64,000 bases of DNA. Origin: Methanococcoides sp. (GTDB lineage Archaea; Halobacteriota; Methanosarcinia; Methanosarcinales; Methanosarcinaceae). The DNA lies in the NCBI GenBank assembly GCA_021108275.1, contig JAIORD010000028.1, forward strand, positions 124,001 through 188,000, read 5' to 3'. Shown here piece after piece: positions 18,026-27,886 of this stretch. The notes beneath the pieces are model-generated. The model did not search any database and was not told the origin of the DNA. It was given only the letters and a program-made list of their open reading frames with translations. Position 1 is the stretch's first letter. Every line of letters starts with the position of its first letter. The translations under genes were made by a program, and so were the position numbers.

Positions 18026-19837
18026 TTGATAGAAAAACACGTAAAAATATTGATATTATTATCCTTTTTAGTCCTGGCATTATCCGTTACTGGCAGTGCT
18101 TCATCAACTCTGGACTATGAGGTTGCCTTCTCTGATGGGGACTCCTTCTGGCTGGAAGAAGGATATGTTCTCAATATAATCGATATTAATCCATACAATA
18201 ACTATGCTCAAATATCTATGACATGGAACGGCCATGAAGTCTACAATGACTTCTACTATGAGGGAGATTATTTCTATTACGACGACGGCCTTATTTCTCT
18301 GGAATTTGGTATAGTAGACATCTATTCGGAATCATATTTTGACTATATGAATATTGATGACCTTTATATATATTATAAAGAATTCCCACAGGGTTCCATA
18401 GTGCTCTATTCCATCCCGATGGACTATAATGTCTATCTAGATAGTTATTATCAGGCCACAAGTGATGGATACACTCTGATAGAATTAAGTGGTCTGGAAC
18501 CTGGTTATCATGCAGTTACCCTGGAATCTTCAGTATATGATGATATGGAGGCAAGTTTCTACGTTTCATCAGGAGAGGTCCAGTACTATTCTGTCTCTGA
18601 CTTTAGCAGGTCTTCATCTGCTGCTACTGACAGGATAGATCCCACATATACTGACGATTCCGCCAACAGTGACAATGGTGCTGGTGTTGTTATTCTTATT
18701 CTTTCTTTCATCTTTGTAGTGCTATTCTTAAGAGGCATAATTAAAGCACGAAGGCGGAACAAGAAATCTGAACGATCTGGTGCTGGTAGTTTTGGAGCTA
18801 GCCCATCAGCAAAGAGTGATCGTTCCTCAAAGACTGCTACTAAGCCTAAACCTAAATCTAAACCTAAGCATGAGCCTGTCCCTGAAACAATTACTGAACC
18901 TGAAAAAGGTCCATCCATGCCCATGGGAGCCGGTGTCGGAAAAGCACCATCTTCACCTTTGAAGGAAAGTAGTTCTATTGTGGTAAAATATGCTTTTAAT
19001 TACCGGGGTGCTCTTCTCCAATACAAGGTAAAGGTGGAGAATCACACTTCTGAACCTATAGGGGATATCAAGATCTCTCTTTTCGTACCTGATGTTTTCC
19101 TTTTGAAAGAAGCTGAGAAAACAATGTCTATGCTTGAACCCGGTGAAGGAAAGACGGTTACCTTTGAGATCCGCCCGACTGGTGAATGTGGTGACTGTAA
19201 GATATCTGCAGCTATTGATTATTATGACTATAACACGAAGAAGCGTAAGCATGTTGATCTTGAAGGCAAGATGGTAAGCATAGTTTGTCCTGTACTTCGG
19301 GTCAGGCAGATCGATGAACCTTCCTGGAGGTCGGTGGTCAGTACTCTCATTTCAGCAGAAGAGGATTCCAAGGACCTTGAGATCCCTGCAGAGAACCTGT
19401 TCGATATTGCTACCCGGGTTCTCAAGGACATGAACATGTACATGATCGAGCCAGAGATCACATCAACACCTCGCCTTTTTACGGGTGTTGCAAGGTTCTA
19501 TGCTGAAGGTGTTAGTGGGTTGAAGTATGCATCATATGTCGAAGTTGTAGGCAAGAGTCGATCACGCCTTATATTAAGGGCATGGGCGGAAAAAGAGGAT
19601 GCACTTGCCGGTTTCTATCATAAGATGCTGGAAGATATCGAAAAGAGGACAGATATCAAACTTTTCGTTGATGAGGGTTCTGCACAATACAATATAAGCA
19701 CTACCAATATTAATGATAGCCTTATCCAGCGCTCTACTATAGGTTCGGAATCTGAAGCCCGAAAGTGTTCCGTTTGCGGAAAAGAAGTAAAGGAGAATGC
19801 AAAGTTCTGTGAAGAATGTGGGGGAAAGCTGGACTGA
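18026..19837 (+). CDS. Membrane protein with PEGA-like ectodomain and C-terminal zinc ribbon
   Basis: A 603-residue protein starting with TTG, with GGTG 7 bases upstream. Residues 1-28 are a signal peptide (ILILLSFLVLALSVTGSAS). An exported Tyr/Asp-rich part follows with a PEGA-like unit (SIPMDYNVYLDSYYQATSDGY). A membrane segment at about 218-240 (GVVILILSFIFVVLFLRGII) is followed by basic residues, placing the rest in the cytosol: a Lys-Pro linker, a beta domain (about 320-420), an alpha/beta domain, and a zinc ribbon (RKCSVCGKEVKENAKFCEECGGKLD). Its zinc ribbon resembles that of the SPFH protein just upstream, and the two probably act together, like YdjG and YdjI. Confidence 0.8.
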   Translation: MIEKHVKILILLSFLVLALSVTGSASSTLDYEVAFSDGDSFWLEEGYVLNIIDINPYNNYAQISMTWNGHEVYNDFYYEGDYFYYDDGLISLEFGIVDIYSESYFDYMNIDDLYIYYKEFPQGSIVLYSIPMDYNVYLDSYYQATSDGYTLIELSGLEPGYHAVTLESSVYDDMEASFYVSSGEVQYYSVSDFSRSSSAATDRIDPTYTDDSANSDNGAGVVILILSFIFVVLFLRGIIKARRRNKKSERSGAGSFGASPSAKSDRSSKTATKPKPKSKPKHEPVPETITEPEKGPSMPMGAGVGKAPSSPLKESSSIVVKYAFNYRGALLQYKVKVENHTSEPIGDIKISLFVPDVFLLKEAEKTMSMLEPGEGKTVTFEIRPTGECGDCKISAAIDYYDYNTKKRKHVDLEGKMVSIVCPVLRVRQIDEPSWRSVVSTLISAEEDSKDLEIPAENLFDIATRVLKDMNMYMIEPEITSTPRLFTGVARFYAEGVSGLKYASYVEVVGKSRSRLILRAWAEKEDALAGFYHKMLEDIEKRTDIKLFVDEGSAQYNISTTNINDSLIQRSTIGSESEARKCSVCGKEVKENAKFCEECGGKLD

Positions 19838-19841
19838 ACAG

Positions 19842-19883
19842 GCAGACTATTTATGGTCTGCAAATAGTCTTCCCTTATTTTTT
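19842..19883 (+). terminator. Terminator with two alternative stems
   Basis: AGACTATTT (19844-19852) pairs with AAATAGTCT (19862-19870), followed by TCCCTTATTTTTT. A competing stem GCAGAC/GTCTGC (19842-19861) uses part of the same bases. Confidence 0.7.
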
Positions 19884-19940
19884 CGTTTTCCCACTGAAAA
19901 AACATATAACTTATGCATTTGTTTCTTAGATATAGTTTGC

Positions 19941-19950
19941 TTTATATATT
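19941..19950 (+). promoter_or_regulatory. TATA box for the DUF4389-like gene
   Basis: TTTATATATT lies about 35 bases before the ATG at 19985, a fitting distance for an archaeal promoter with a short leader. Confidence 0.55.
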
Positions 19951-19984
19951 TAATAATTTAAAAAAGTAGTTCGGTGTCAGAATA

Positions 19985-20341
19985 ATGGATCAGAAAAGAA
20001 TGAATGAGCTTTTTGTATGGAACAAAAAAGCTTCCCGTCTGGAATTGTTCGTAAGGATATTCTACAGTATACCTGTTGCGATCGTTCTATCTCTTTATAG
20101 TTTTCTAATGACCTTTTGTTTTCTCCTGCAGTTGCCTTTTATTTTGGTACTCGGAAGAAGACTTGAAATTCTGAACAAGGTCGTAAAAGGCTATTTGGAA
20201 TACTATACCCAAATTGCAGGTTATTTCTATATGACTACCGATGAACGTCCTGGTATCCTACCAAAGGATATTTCTATCTTTGAAAAGCAACTTTATTATG
20301 ATCACAATACGGTCGAAATATTTGATATGGATGAAAAATGA
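19985..20341 (+). CDS. Small membrane protein, DUF4389-like
   Basis: A 118-residue protein with a hydrophobic double segment (FYSIPVAIVLSLYSFLMTFCFLLQLPFILVLG, about residues 28-60) followed by RRLEILNKVVKGYLEYYTQIAGYFYMTTDERPGILP. This last part matches the DUF4389 pattern (GR followed by an amphipathic helix and a TDxRP motif). Function is unknown. GGTG lies 10 bases before the ATG. It sits directly after the zinc-ribbon membrane protein but behind a terminator and its own TATA box, so it is a separate unit that may still be linked in function to the membrane cluster. Confidence 0.75.
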   Translation: MDQKRMNELFVWNKKASRLELFVRIFYSIPVAIVLSLYSFLMTFCFLLQLPFILVLGRRLEILNKVVKGYLEYYTQIAGYFYMTTDERPGILPKDISIFEKQLYYDHNTVEIFDMDEK

Positions 20342-20404
20342 TCGTCCTAACCAAATAAAAAAGTGATAATCTATTTCATAAACGATATTAATGAAGGGGG
20401 TAGC

Positions 20405-20797
20405 ATGCAGAATAGTTATGTAGGCGAAGTAGGCGATGGAAATTGGGAAAAGGAAATCGAAAAGGAACCAAAACCTGTTCTGGTAATGTTCTATCTGACA
20501 ACATGTTCACATTGCAAAGCGATAGAACCTTACTTCAGGGAGTTTGCAGAGGCATACAAAGATTCATGTAAATTCTTCAAGGTCAATGCTGAAATTAATC
20601 CCTGGGTCTCAGAAAGATATGGTGTGGAGGGGACTCCCACGTTTGTGTTCATGTGTGCCGGTAAAATGATACGGGGCATGGCAGGTGTTTCCCATCCTTC
20701 TGAACTTAAAAGGAACATTGAGGATTTCCTGAAGAACGGTTCAGTGTGTGCTGCTAATGTCACATCGCTTAAGTACGACATGTCACTGTACGGCTGA
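20405..20797 (+). CDS. Thioredoxin-fold protein (CxxC)
   Basis: A 130-residue thioredoxin-like protein. The active site is TTCSHCKA (CSHC rather than the classical CGPC), followed by the conserved cis-proline segment VEGTPTFVFMCAGK. Two further Cys (FMCAG and SVCAANV) lie near the C-terminus. The frame is open to 20363, but ATG 20405 has GGGGGT 5 bases upstream and begins a normal thioredoxin. No signal peptide is present, so it works in the cytosol. It starts 63 bases after the DUF4389-like gene and may be cotranscribed with it. Confidence 0.88.
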   Translation: MQNSYVGEVGDGNWEKEIEKEPKPVLVMFYLTTCSHCKAIEPYFREFAEAYKDSCKFFKVNAEINPWVSERYGVEGTPTFVFMCAGKMIRGMAGVSHPSELKRNIEDFLKNGSVCAANVTSLKYDMSLYG

Positions 20798-20829
20798 CCA
20801 CTTATTCACTGCTCTCTTCTTTTTATTTT

Positions 20830-23094
20830 TCATTTATTAACAGGAATCGTAAAGGTGAAAGTGCTGCCTTCGTTCATCTCGCTTTCCACCCATATTTCTC
20901 CACCGTGCAACTCAACCAGTTTTTTCACAAGAGCAAGACCAAGACCTGTACCTTCTTGTTCTTTTGTGGCAAAGTCTCCGACCTGTATGAATGGTTTGAA
21001 AACTTCATCGAGATGGTTCTTTGAGATCCCGGTCCCGGTATCTTCAACATTGACATACAGTTTCTTGTTCATTGACCATGCATTGATGGTAACATTCCCC
21101 TCTTCAGGTGTGAACTTAATAGCATTGCTTACAAGATTGTACATTATCTGTTTGAACATTGTCTTGTCAGCATTTGTAGTAATGACATTATCAGTAATGT
21201 TGTGGGATAAATTTATTCTCTTTTTGTTAGCAAGGGGTAAAAGGATAGAGGTCGTATCTTCGATCATTTCATTGAGCTCGAAATCTTCGCTTCGCAAGTG
21301 CATCTTTCCAGCTTCTATCTTCGAAATATCAAGTACATTATTGATAAGAGTCAGCAGGTGTTTTCCGCTGATCAAAACATTACCGACATACTTGGTCTGT
21401 TTTTCATTAAGTTTGCCGAACATCTCTGTTTTCAACAGATCTGAAAATCCAATTATCGCATTAAGGGGTGTCCTTAGTTCATGGCTCATGTTCGCCACAA
21501 AATCACTTTTAGATTTATTTGCTGCGTCTGCTTCCATCATTAAGTTTATCATTGCATCCTCTGCATTCCTTTTGTCAGTAATGTCAATAATAAGTCCTCT
21601 CAGATGGTCAACATTCCCTTCACTGTCGTGCAATACGGTCGTCCTTTCATTGACCCATCTTGACTCTCCGTCACCGGTTATGATCTTGTACTCGAGATTC
21701 ACGGAATGGGAATCACCATTGTATAGCTTTTGAAATTCTACTTCAACATTCCTTTTGCTGTCCGGATGAATAATGTCATCATAATTGAGATGCCCCTCAA
21801 TGAACTCATGAGCCTCATATCCAAAATTACTGATATTATCCGAAATGATCTCTACTGGCCACCCTTCCTGTGCCTTCCATTTGAATACGATGACAGGACT
21901 GCTTTCAACCACTTTCTTCAATTCATCATTAAGCTCGTTCGATCTTTGTAATGCATCAAGTATATCGTTCAAACCCTCTGGTATATCCTTAAAATCGACT
22001 TCTATATCGGTATTTGCTCGCTTGTTAAACGATCCTTTAAGGGCAGTATCTGATATGTCTTTAAAGTCATCGACTATATTTTTGATAGGTTTTGTTATTC
22101 TTTGTGCAGAAAAGACCGCAATAGTTCCCATAAAAAGAATTGCGGTTGCAGATATGGCCACCAATATATTCTGCATGGCTGTAACACCTGCATACATTTC
22201 CTCTTTTGGAACTACGACCAGCATGGAAAAATTACCAGTTCTGACCGGTTCATAGAAAACGATAGCTTCCTTATCTGTTACATGATCGATCATCTCGATA
22301 TGACCTTCTTTGCCATTTTCGATATCTTTTGCCATTTTCAGTATTTCTGGCTCTTCGAAATCGTAGAGTGTCTTTGATCCGATCCATTCTTTAACTGGGT
22401 GGGATATGAACAGTCCGGTATTACTAACAGTGAATGCATAGCCTGAATCTAATATTTTGATTTTCGATATTTCCTCATCGATGTAGTTCAGAGAAACATC
22501 TGCACCACCAATGCCAATAAATTCTCCATCGATCATAATGGGTGAAACATAGCTTACAATAAATTCTCCCTGATAAAAGTAGGGTTCTGTGAGCACATCC
22601 ATTTTTCGTTCTTTTGGTAACTGGTAGTAGTCAAGGGAATCATAATGTACAAGAGGTTCGAGGAAGATCTCTCCGCCTATCCGGTTCCAGTATGGGAGTA
22701 CTCGACCTGTTTCATCGTGAAATTTCGTATTTGCATATGCAGAATCATTTAGGTCAAACGCGTTAGGTTCGAACCCTGCATAGGCTCCTAAAATATTTGG
22801 ATTATCTACCAATGTCTGTTTGATAATGCCATTGACAATTTCTCTATCTCCCTGTCTGTACCCTTTCATTGAGCTGGCAATACCCCTGGCAATTGCCATA
22901 TTGGCCCGCATATCTGCATCAAAATGAGCGGCATGATTTTCCGTAAGAGAAACAGCTTCTTTGTATATCAATTCTTCATGTTGTTCAGTTGTTGTAGAAA
23001 TGATCAGGGAAGTAGTGAATGCCATGACTAGGATGATACCGATTACTATATACAATAATATTTTTAAATCCAATGGCACATCTTTAAAGTTCAT
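20830..23094 (-). CDS. Membrane histidine kinase with Cache, PAS, HisKA and HATPase domains
   Basis: A 754-residue sensor kinase. TM1 is at 12-32 and TM2 at about 305-325, and the outside part between them is a double-Cache domain (QTLVDNPNILGAYAGFEPN, GEFIVSYVSPIM, IGIGGADVSLNYI) that would bind a small ligand. A HAMP-like helix, a PAS unit of the WPVEIISDNISNFGY type, HisKA (NMSHELRTPLNAIIGF, phospho-His) and HATPase (NAIKFT, DTGTGIS, GTGLGLAL) follow. No response regulator gene is near. It is transcribed alone, converging with the thioredoxin gene. Confidence 0.93.
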   Translation of the reverse strand: MNFKDVPLDLKILLYIVIGIILVMAFTTSLIISTTTEQHEELIYKEAVSLTENHAAHFDADMRANMAIARGIASSMKGYRQGDREIVNGIIKQTLVDNPNILGAYAGFEPNAFDLNDSAYANTKFHDETGRVLPYWNRIGGEIFLEPLVHYDSLDYYQLPKERKMDVLTEPYFYQGEFIVSYVSPIMIDGEFIGIGGADVSLNYIDEEISKIKILDSGYAFTVSNTGLFISHPVKEWIGSKTLYDFEEPEILKMAKDIENGKEGHIEMIDHVTDKEAIVFYEPVRTGNFSMLVVVPKEEMYAGVTAMQNILVAISATAILFMGTIAVFSAQRITKPIKNIVDDFKDISDTALKGSFNKRANTDIEVDFKDIPEGLNDILDALQRSNELNDELKKVVESSPVIVFKWKAQEGWPVEIISDNISNFGYEAHEFIEGHLNYDDIIHPDSKRNVEVEFQKLYNGDSHSVNLEYKIITGDGESRWVNERTTVLHDSEGNVDHLRGLIIDITDKRNAEDAMINLMMEADAANKSKSDFVANMSHELRTPLNAIIGFSDLLKTEMFGKLNEKQTKYVGNVLISGKHLLTLINNVLDISKIEAGKMHLRSEDFELNEMIEDTTSILLPLANKKRINLSHNITDNVITTNADKTMFKQIMYNLVSNAIKFTPEEGNVTINAWSMNKKLYVNVEDTGTGISKNHLDEVFKPFIQVGDFATKEQEGTGLGLALVKKLVELHGGEIWVESEMNEGSTFTFTIPVNK

Positions 23095-23250
23095 TCATTA
23101 TCCCTTTCTTTAAAAATACAGTATTTTAGTATAAGTGATAATTAAGTTTAATTTCTTTTATATACCCTGTCTTCATAAGGGTGATATTTATGAGGCGTTG
23201 TGTATAATAGTTATAAGGTTAAATTATTTATGGTTATTTTTTTAATAAAA

Positions 23251-23277
23251 ACAGAAAAGGGGGAGCTTTTAGCTCCC
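23251..23277 (-). terminator. Terminator after the acyl-CoA synthetase gene
   Basis: On the minus strand GGGAGCT/AGCTCCC (23261-23277) forms a perfect 7-base-pair stem, followed by CCTTTTCTGTTTTT. It lies 20 bases after the stop. Confidence 0.75.
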
Positions 23278-23298
23278 TATATGCCGTGATATGGTCGG

Positions 23299-24936
23299 TC
23301 AGTTTTGTTTCATCAACTCGACAGCCATTTCCCTAAGCTTGAACTTCTGAACTTTTCCGCTTGCTGTAAGTGGATATTCATCTACAATGAAGATGTGTTT
23401 TGGCACTTTATAGCGTGCTATCTTTGTGATGCTGAAATCCCTGATATCTTCCGGTGTGAGCTTTGAATCTTCATTGAGTACAACGAAAGCCCCTACTATC
23501 TCACCGTATTTCTCATCAGGGATGCCAATTACCTGGGCATCTTTAATTCCTTCGATGGTGTAAAGGAATTCCTCTATCTCTCTTGGGTAGATATTTTCTC
23601 CGCCACGGATGATCATATCCTTTATCCTTCCGGTAATGCGGTAGTAACCTTCCTCGTCAACGGTAGCGAGATCTCCGCTGTGCAGCCATCCATCCTTGTC
23701 GATGGCCTTCTCTGTCATCTCAGGCATCTTGTAGTAGCCTTTCATGACATTGTAACCACGACAGCATATCTCTCCCTGCTCATTCGGTCCTACTTTCTCG
23801 CCGGTCTCAGGGTCCACTATCTTTACCTCTATATGTTCCATTGATGTTCCTACCGTGCTCACACGGCGTTCGATGGGATCATCTGTACTTGTCTGGGTAA
23901 ATACCGGAGAAGCTTCTGTGAGGCCATAAGCTATGGTAATGTCCTTGCAGTTCATTTCGTTGATAACTTTTTTCATGGCTTCTATCGGGCATGGGGACCC
24001 TGCCATGATGCCTGTTCTCAATGAGGACATGTCGAACATTTCGAACATCGGGTGTGAGAACTCTGCAATGAACATCGTGGGTACTCCATAAAGAGCAGTA
24101 CATTTTTCTTTCTGTACAGCTGCAAGCACCAGAAGTGGGTCGAAGAGTTCTATCATTACAAGCGTTCCGCCGTGGGTGAGGGTTGCGAGAACTCCAAGTA
24201 CTATTCCAAAACAATGGAACAATGGAACAGGAAGGCATAATCTGTCTTCCTCTGTGAACTTTTGCCTTTCTCCGATGTAATATCCGTTGTTAAGGATATT
24301 CTCGTGTGTCAGCATAACACCTTTCGGGAATCCTGTGGTTCCTGATGTGTATTGCATGTTGATGACATCTTTGCAGTTCAGTGTTCCCTTGAGGCGGTCA
24401 AGTTCTTCTCTGTCGGAATACTTTCCAAGCAGAAGCATTTCTGTTGTGTTGTACATTCCTCTGTGCTTTTCCTGGCCGATAAAGATAACACTTTCAAGTT
24501 TTGGGTACTCTTTACTTTTAAGGTTCCCTCGTTTACATGACCTTAGTTCAGGTACCAGCTCATAGACTGTTTCCACATAGTCAACGTCCCTGAACCTGTC
24601 AACGATGGCAAGTACCTTCATATCCGATTGTTTCATTACATATGCAAGTTCGTGGCTCTTGTATGCAGTATTTACGGTAACGAGCACCGCTCCGATCTTT
24701 GCTGTTGCAAAAAGGAAGGTCAGCCAGTCAGGCACATTTCGTGCCCATATACCAACGTGATCGCCTTTTGTGATGCCTATGGATATGAGTCCTTTTGCAA
24801 GATCATCGACCCTGTCATTGAATTCACTGTATGAGAATCGTAAGTTCCGATCAGGATAGACTATAAAGTCCCTGTTCGGAGCCTTTCTTACCTGTTCTTC
24901 AAAGAACTCTCCAATGGTAGCTTTAGTAAATGGCAT
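23299..24936 (-). CDS. AMP-forming acyl-CoA synthetase
   Basis: A 545-residue member of the ANL (acyl-CoA ligase) family at full length. The phosphate-binding loop [18 protein letters not shown], the segment [12 protein letters not shown], the hinge [36 protein letters not shown] and the catalytic lysine in [13 protein letters not shown] are present. It activates a carboxylic acid with ATP and CoA; the sequence looks closest to medium- or branched-chain acyl ligases, but the substrate is not certain. It is the last gene of an operon with a thioesterase and a cupin regulator, 22 bases after the thioesterase. Confidence 0.93.
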   Translation of the reverse strand: MPFTKATIGEFFEEQVRKAPNRDFIVYPDRNLRFSYSEFNDRVDDLAKGLISIGITKGDHVGIWARNVPDWLTFLFATAKIGAVLVTVNTAYKSHELAYVMKQSDMKVLAIVDRFRDVDYVETVYELVPELRSCKRGNLKSKEYPKLESVIFIGQEKHRGMYNTTEMLLLGKYSDREELDRLKGTLNCKDVINMQYTSGTTGFPKGVMLTHENILNNGYYIGERQKFTEEDRLCLPVPLFHCFGIVLGVLATLTHGGTLVMIELFDPLLVLAAVQKEKCTALYGVPTMFIAEFSHPMFEMFDMSSLRTGIMAGSPCPIEAMKKVINEMNCKDITIAYGLTEASPVFTQTSTDDPIERRVSTVGTSMEHIEVKIVDPETGEKVGPNEQGEICCRGYNVMKGYYKMPEMTEKAIDKDGWLHSGDLATVDEEGYYRITGRIKDMIIRGGENIYPREIEEFLYTIEGIKDAQVIGIPDEKYGEIVGAFVVLNEDSKLTPEDIRDFSITKIARYKVPKHIFIVDEYPLTASGKVQKFKLREMAVELMKQN

Positions 24937-24958
24937 TGATATCAGATCCTTTTTAATT

Positions 24959-25372
24959 TTATTCGTTTTTATCTTCAGGGATCAGGTGCTCTGCCAAAGC
25001 TTCCTTTATGTCCTCTGGTAAAGGCTTTGACCTCTTGTTGACAAAATCATAGCACACCAGCACAGCGTCTCCTTTTGTCCTAAGTTCTCCTCTTTGCCAG
25101 GCTTCGTGATGCAACGTAAAGGATTTGTTCCCTAATCTTTTTACATATGTCCTTATCTCCACATCGCCATTGAAGAATATCTCACCGAGGAAATCAAAAT
25201 CGATCCTTGCCATTATCAGTCCCCATTTCTCATGACTCAGGTCGAGATCTGGCTCGAACATACGGAATATCGGGTTCCTTGCCAGTTCGAACCATTCGGG
25301 AAGGACTGTATTGTTAACATGTCCCAGGCCATCGATATTGCCGAATCTTGGGGTAACAGTAGTAACGAACAT
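24959..25372 (-). CDS. Acyl-CoA thioesterase (4-hydroxybenzoyl-CoA thioesterase-like, hotdog fold)
   Basis: A 137-residue hotdog-fold protein with the motif [24 protein letters not shown], in which Asp in NIDxxGHVNN is the usual catalytic residue. The family hydrolyses acyl-CoA to the free acid and CoA. ATG 25372 has GGAGGAG upstream; the longer frame to 25462 runs into the regulator gene and is not the gene. It lies between the regulator (10-base gap) and the acyl-CoA ligase, so thioester formation and hydrolysis are encoded together. Confidence 0.9.
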   Translation of the reverse strand: MFVTTVTPRFGNIDGLGHVNNTVLPEWFELARNPIFRMFEPDLDLSHEKWGLIMARIDFDFLGEIFFNGDVEIRTYVKRLGNKSFTLHHEAWQRGELRTKGDAVLVCYDFVNKRSKPLPEDIKEALAEHLIPEDKNE

Positions 25373-25382
25373 TTCTCCTCCT

Positions 25383-25961
25383 TTAGAGTGGGGTATAGAC
25401 AACTGCCAGTATCTTTGATTCCTTTCCTGCTGCATGTAGGTCATGCGGAACGATAGAATCATAGTAGATGCTGTCGCCCTTTGTCAGGGTGTGCTTATCC
25501 TTGCCATAGGATACTTCGATATCTCCCTCGAGCACATAAATGAACTCTTCACCTTCGTGGGATGACAATACTGGCTCATTTACATCTTTGCAGGGGTGGA
25601 CATCTATGATGAAGGGCTCCATATGTCTGTCCTGCTTATCAGCAGCAAGTGAGCAAAAATCAAGTGCGCTTTCTTCACAGGATGCACATTTACCTGAAAA
25701 GCGGACAACGTTCTTTGTTTCTCCATTACGGTTTATCCTGGGACCTTTTTGTGGTGTGTCGTCAAGGAATGTCCCAAGGCGCACTCCGAGGGCACGTGCG
25801 ATCTTCAAAAGAGGTGTTAATGACGGGATGAGCTCTCCCGCTTCAAGCTTTTCTATCAGTTCCACATTGCTCTGACTTTCATTTGCCAGTTCTTCCACTG
25901 TCATATCACGGTCTTCACGGAACTGGCGGATCTTTTCTCCAACACTGTTTTTTTCAGTCAA
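25383..25961 (-). CDS. XRE-family transcriptional regulator with cupin sensor domain
   Basis: A 192-residue protein. Residues 8-65 are a helix-turn-helix of the XRE class ([22 protein letters not shown] and [21 protein letters not shown]). The C-terminal cupin ([52 protein letters not shown]) would bind a small ligand. The middle contains two pairs of Cys (KCASCEES and DFCSL). It is first in an operon with a thioesterase and an acyl-CoA ligase, so it probably regulates them in response to an acyl or aromatic compound. AAAAAGAGGTGAAATG places a strong site before the ATG. Confidence 0.92.
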   Translation of the reverse strand: MTEKNSVGEKIRQFREDRDMTVEELANESQSNVELIEKLEAGELIPSLTPLLKIARALGVRLGTFLDDTPQKGPRINRNGETKNVVRFSGKCASCEESALDFCSLAADKQDRHMEPFIIDVHPCKDVNEPVLSSHEGEEFIYVLEGDIEVSYGKDKHTLTKGDSIYYDSIVPHDLHAAGKESKILAVVYTPL

Positions 25962-26104
25962 TTCATTTCACCTCTTTTTGCATATATGTACATCAAATAA
26001 TGATCAAAAGGGTTTTTGAATTGGTATTGCAACTTAAATAGATATCTGCGTTACTGTGTGGCTACCTTTATAATTCTTGAAAACAAAATATGAGTGTGAG
26101 GAAA

Positions 26105-26563
26105 ATGAACAATAAAATGCTAATATTATTGTTGGCGACCATGTGTATTTTTGCAGCAGGCTGCATAGGTGACAGTGGCGATGATGATGGGGAGACCAAT
26201 GTATCAGATGATGTTATCTCCGGAGATATTCCGGATGAAGATATTTCTGAAAATGTCTCTGAAGATATTTCTGAAAATGTCTCTGAAGAAATGATCGAGC
26301 CAAGGATATATTCTATTACGCTTGATAATTATTTGTCACGACCTGCTTTACTTGAAATCAATAAAGAGGATACCGTTTATTGGAACAATCGGCAGAATAG
26401 CGGTGATCGGAAACGGTTCACTCTTGTCAGTGAAGATGGGTTGTGGGAGAACCATACCATAAATTATGGAGTACCTTTCAATTATACCTTCACTGAAGAA
26501 GGAACATACAATTACAGCATTCTCGGCCAGCCAAGAATGGATGGTACCGTTATTGTTAAATGA
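26105..26563 (+). CDS. Lipoprotein with cupredoxin-like domain
   Basis: A 152-residue exported protein. The signal peptide ends in a lipobox (CIFAAGCIG), so Cys about 20 would carry the lipid. An acidic linker contains a direct repeat (DISENVSE twice, from two 24-base copies at about 26237-26285). The C-terminal 85 residues have the plastocyanin-like pattern PALLEINKEDTVYWNNRQNSGDRKRFTLVSED and YTFTEEGTYNYSILGQPRMDGTVIV. The usual copper ligands are not all present (no Cys near the end), so copper binding is doubtful. ATG 26105 is preferred over 26090 because of GTGAGG before it. Confidence 0.8.
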   Translation: MNNKMLILLLATMCIFAAGCIGDSGDDDGETNVSDDVISGDIPDEDISENVSEDISENVSEEMIEPRIYSITLDNYLSRPALLEINKEDTVYWNNRQNSGDRKRFTLVSEDGLWENHTINYGVPFNYTFTEEGTYNYSILGQPRMDGTVIVK

Positions 26564-26587
26564 TGTTGTTCTGTTACACGTTCCAAT

Positions 26588-27754
26588 ATGCAAATGTTGA
26601 GCACTAAGGTCACAGAGGGTAGTACTACAGTCTCTGTGCCGGTTCCTCCAGAAGGGGTTCCATTCCCACCTTCTGAAGCACCGGTTTTCTACAATCCTCA
26701 TATGGAATTGAATCGGGATATCTCGGTTGCAGCAACCTCAGCTTGTGCTAAGCGTATTCTTCTCAAAAAGGATATGGAGCTCAAGGATATTACTTATCTT
26801 GATGCGATGTCTGCATCAGGTATCAGGGGATTGAGGATTGCCAATGAGGTGGGCATCACTTCTATTTTGAACGACTGGAGTGATGATGCTCACGAACTCA
26901 TTCTTGAGAACATTGAACTTGCGGAGGTTTCCGATATTGCGGAAGCTACTTGCAAGAATGCCAATGTACTGATGCACGAGAGGCGTTTCAATATAGTTGA
27001 TCTCGATCCTTTTGGAACCCCGGCTCCTTATCTTGATGCGGCTACAAGGTCGGCAGTTCATTTTTTAGAGGTTACTGCGACAGACACAGCTCCGCTTTGT
27101 GGTGCTCATTTTAATTCAGGGATGAGAAAATATGCTGCAGTGCCATTGAACAATGAATTTCACAGTGAGATGGGTGTCCGCATCCTTCTTGGCAAGATCG
27201 CGAGAGAACTTGCCACACATGACAAAGGTATGACCCCCTTGCTCTCTCACGCTACAAGGCACTATGTGCGCACTTATCTTCAGGTTAAAAAAGGTGCTAA
27301 ACAGGCTGATAAAGCGCTTAAGGAACTTGGCTTCCTCTCCCATTGCGAGCACTGTGGTCACAGAGAGGTATCTCACGGAATGGCCATATCGATAAGTTCT
27401 CATTGTAGCTCTTGTGAAAAAGATGTCTATATCGCAGGTCCTCTGTGGTTAGGACAATTACATGAAACCCAGTATTGTGATGAGGTTCTCCTGGAGATCG
27501 AAGACAGACCTCTTGGAACGAAAGAGCAGGCAAAGAAGCTTGTCCTGGCATGCAGAGATGAACTGGATATTCCTTTCTTCTATGACCAGCATGTCATTTG
27601 TAAGATGATAGGTGTCTCCGCACCTGCAATGGAGCTGTTCATTACAGCTCTCAGGGATACAGGGGCCAACGTCTCAAGGACACATTTTACCGGGATCTCG
27701 TTCAAGACCGATGCAATGATCGAAACTATCAAAGATGTCTTAAGGGGACTTTAA
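26588..27754 (+). CDS. trm1: tRNA (guanine-26, N2)-dimethyltransferase Trm1
   Basis: A 388-residue SAM-dependent enzyme that makes m2(2)G26 in tRNA, at full archaeal length. The SAM fold shows [18 protein letters not shown], and the catalytic motif is [18 protein letters not shown]. The C-terminal part has a zinc-type pair of pairs, CEHCGH and CSSCEKD. The start ATG at 26588 lies 25 bases after the lipoprotein gene, without a strong site. The family is nearly universal in archaea and eukaryotes. Confidence 0.95.
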   Translation: MQMLSTKVTEGSTTVSVPVPPEGVPFPPSEAPVFYNPHMELNRDISVAATSACAKRILLKKDMELKDITYLDAMSASGIRGLRIANEVGITSILNDWSDDAHELILENIELAEVSDIAEATCKNANVLMHERRFNIVDLDPFGTPAPYLDAATRSAVHFLEVTATDTAPLCGAHFNSGMRKYAAVPLNNEFHSEMGVRILLGKIARELATHDKGMTPLLSHATRHYVRTYLQVKKGAKQADKALKELGFLSHCEHCGHREVSHGMAISISSHCSSCEKDVYIAGPLWLGQLHETQYCDEVLLEIEDRPLGTKEQAKKLVLACRDELDIPFFYDQHVICKMIGVSAPAMELFITALRDTGANVSRTHFTGISFKTDAMIETIKDVLRGL

Positions 27755-27886
27755 CCCTGACCTTTGACCTTTTTAGTATGGGCTGAGCTTTATTTATGTA
27801 TTATAGAAAGTAATATATATCAAATTAGATAATGTTATGTTGACTAAAATCTATTATTAATTTTATATATTTATGAGGGTATTTGC

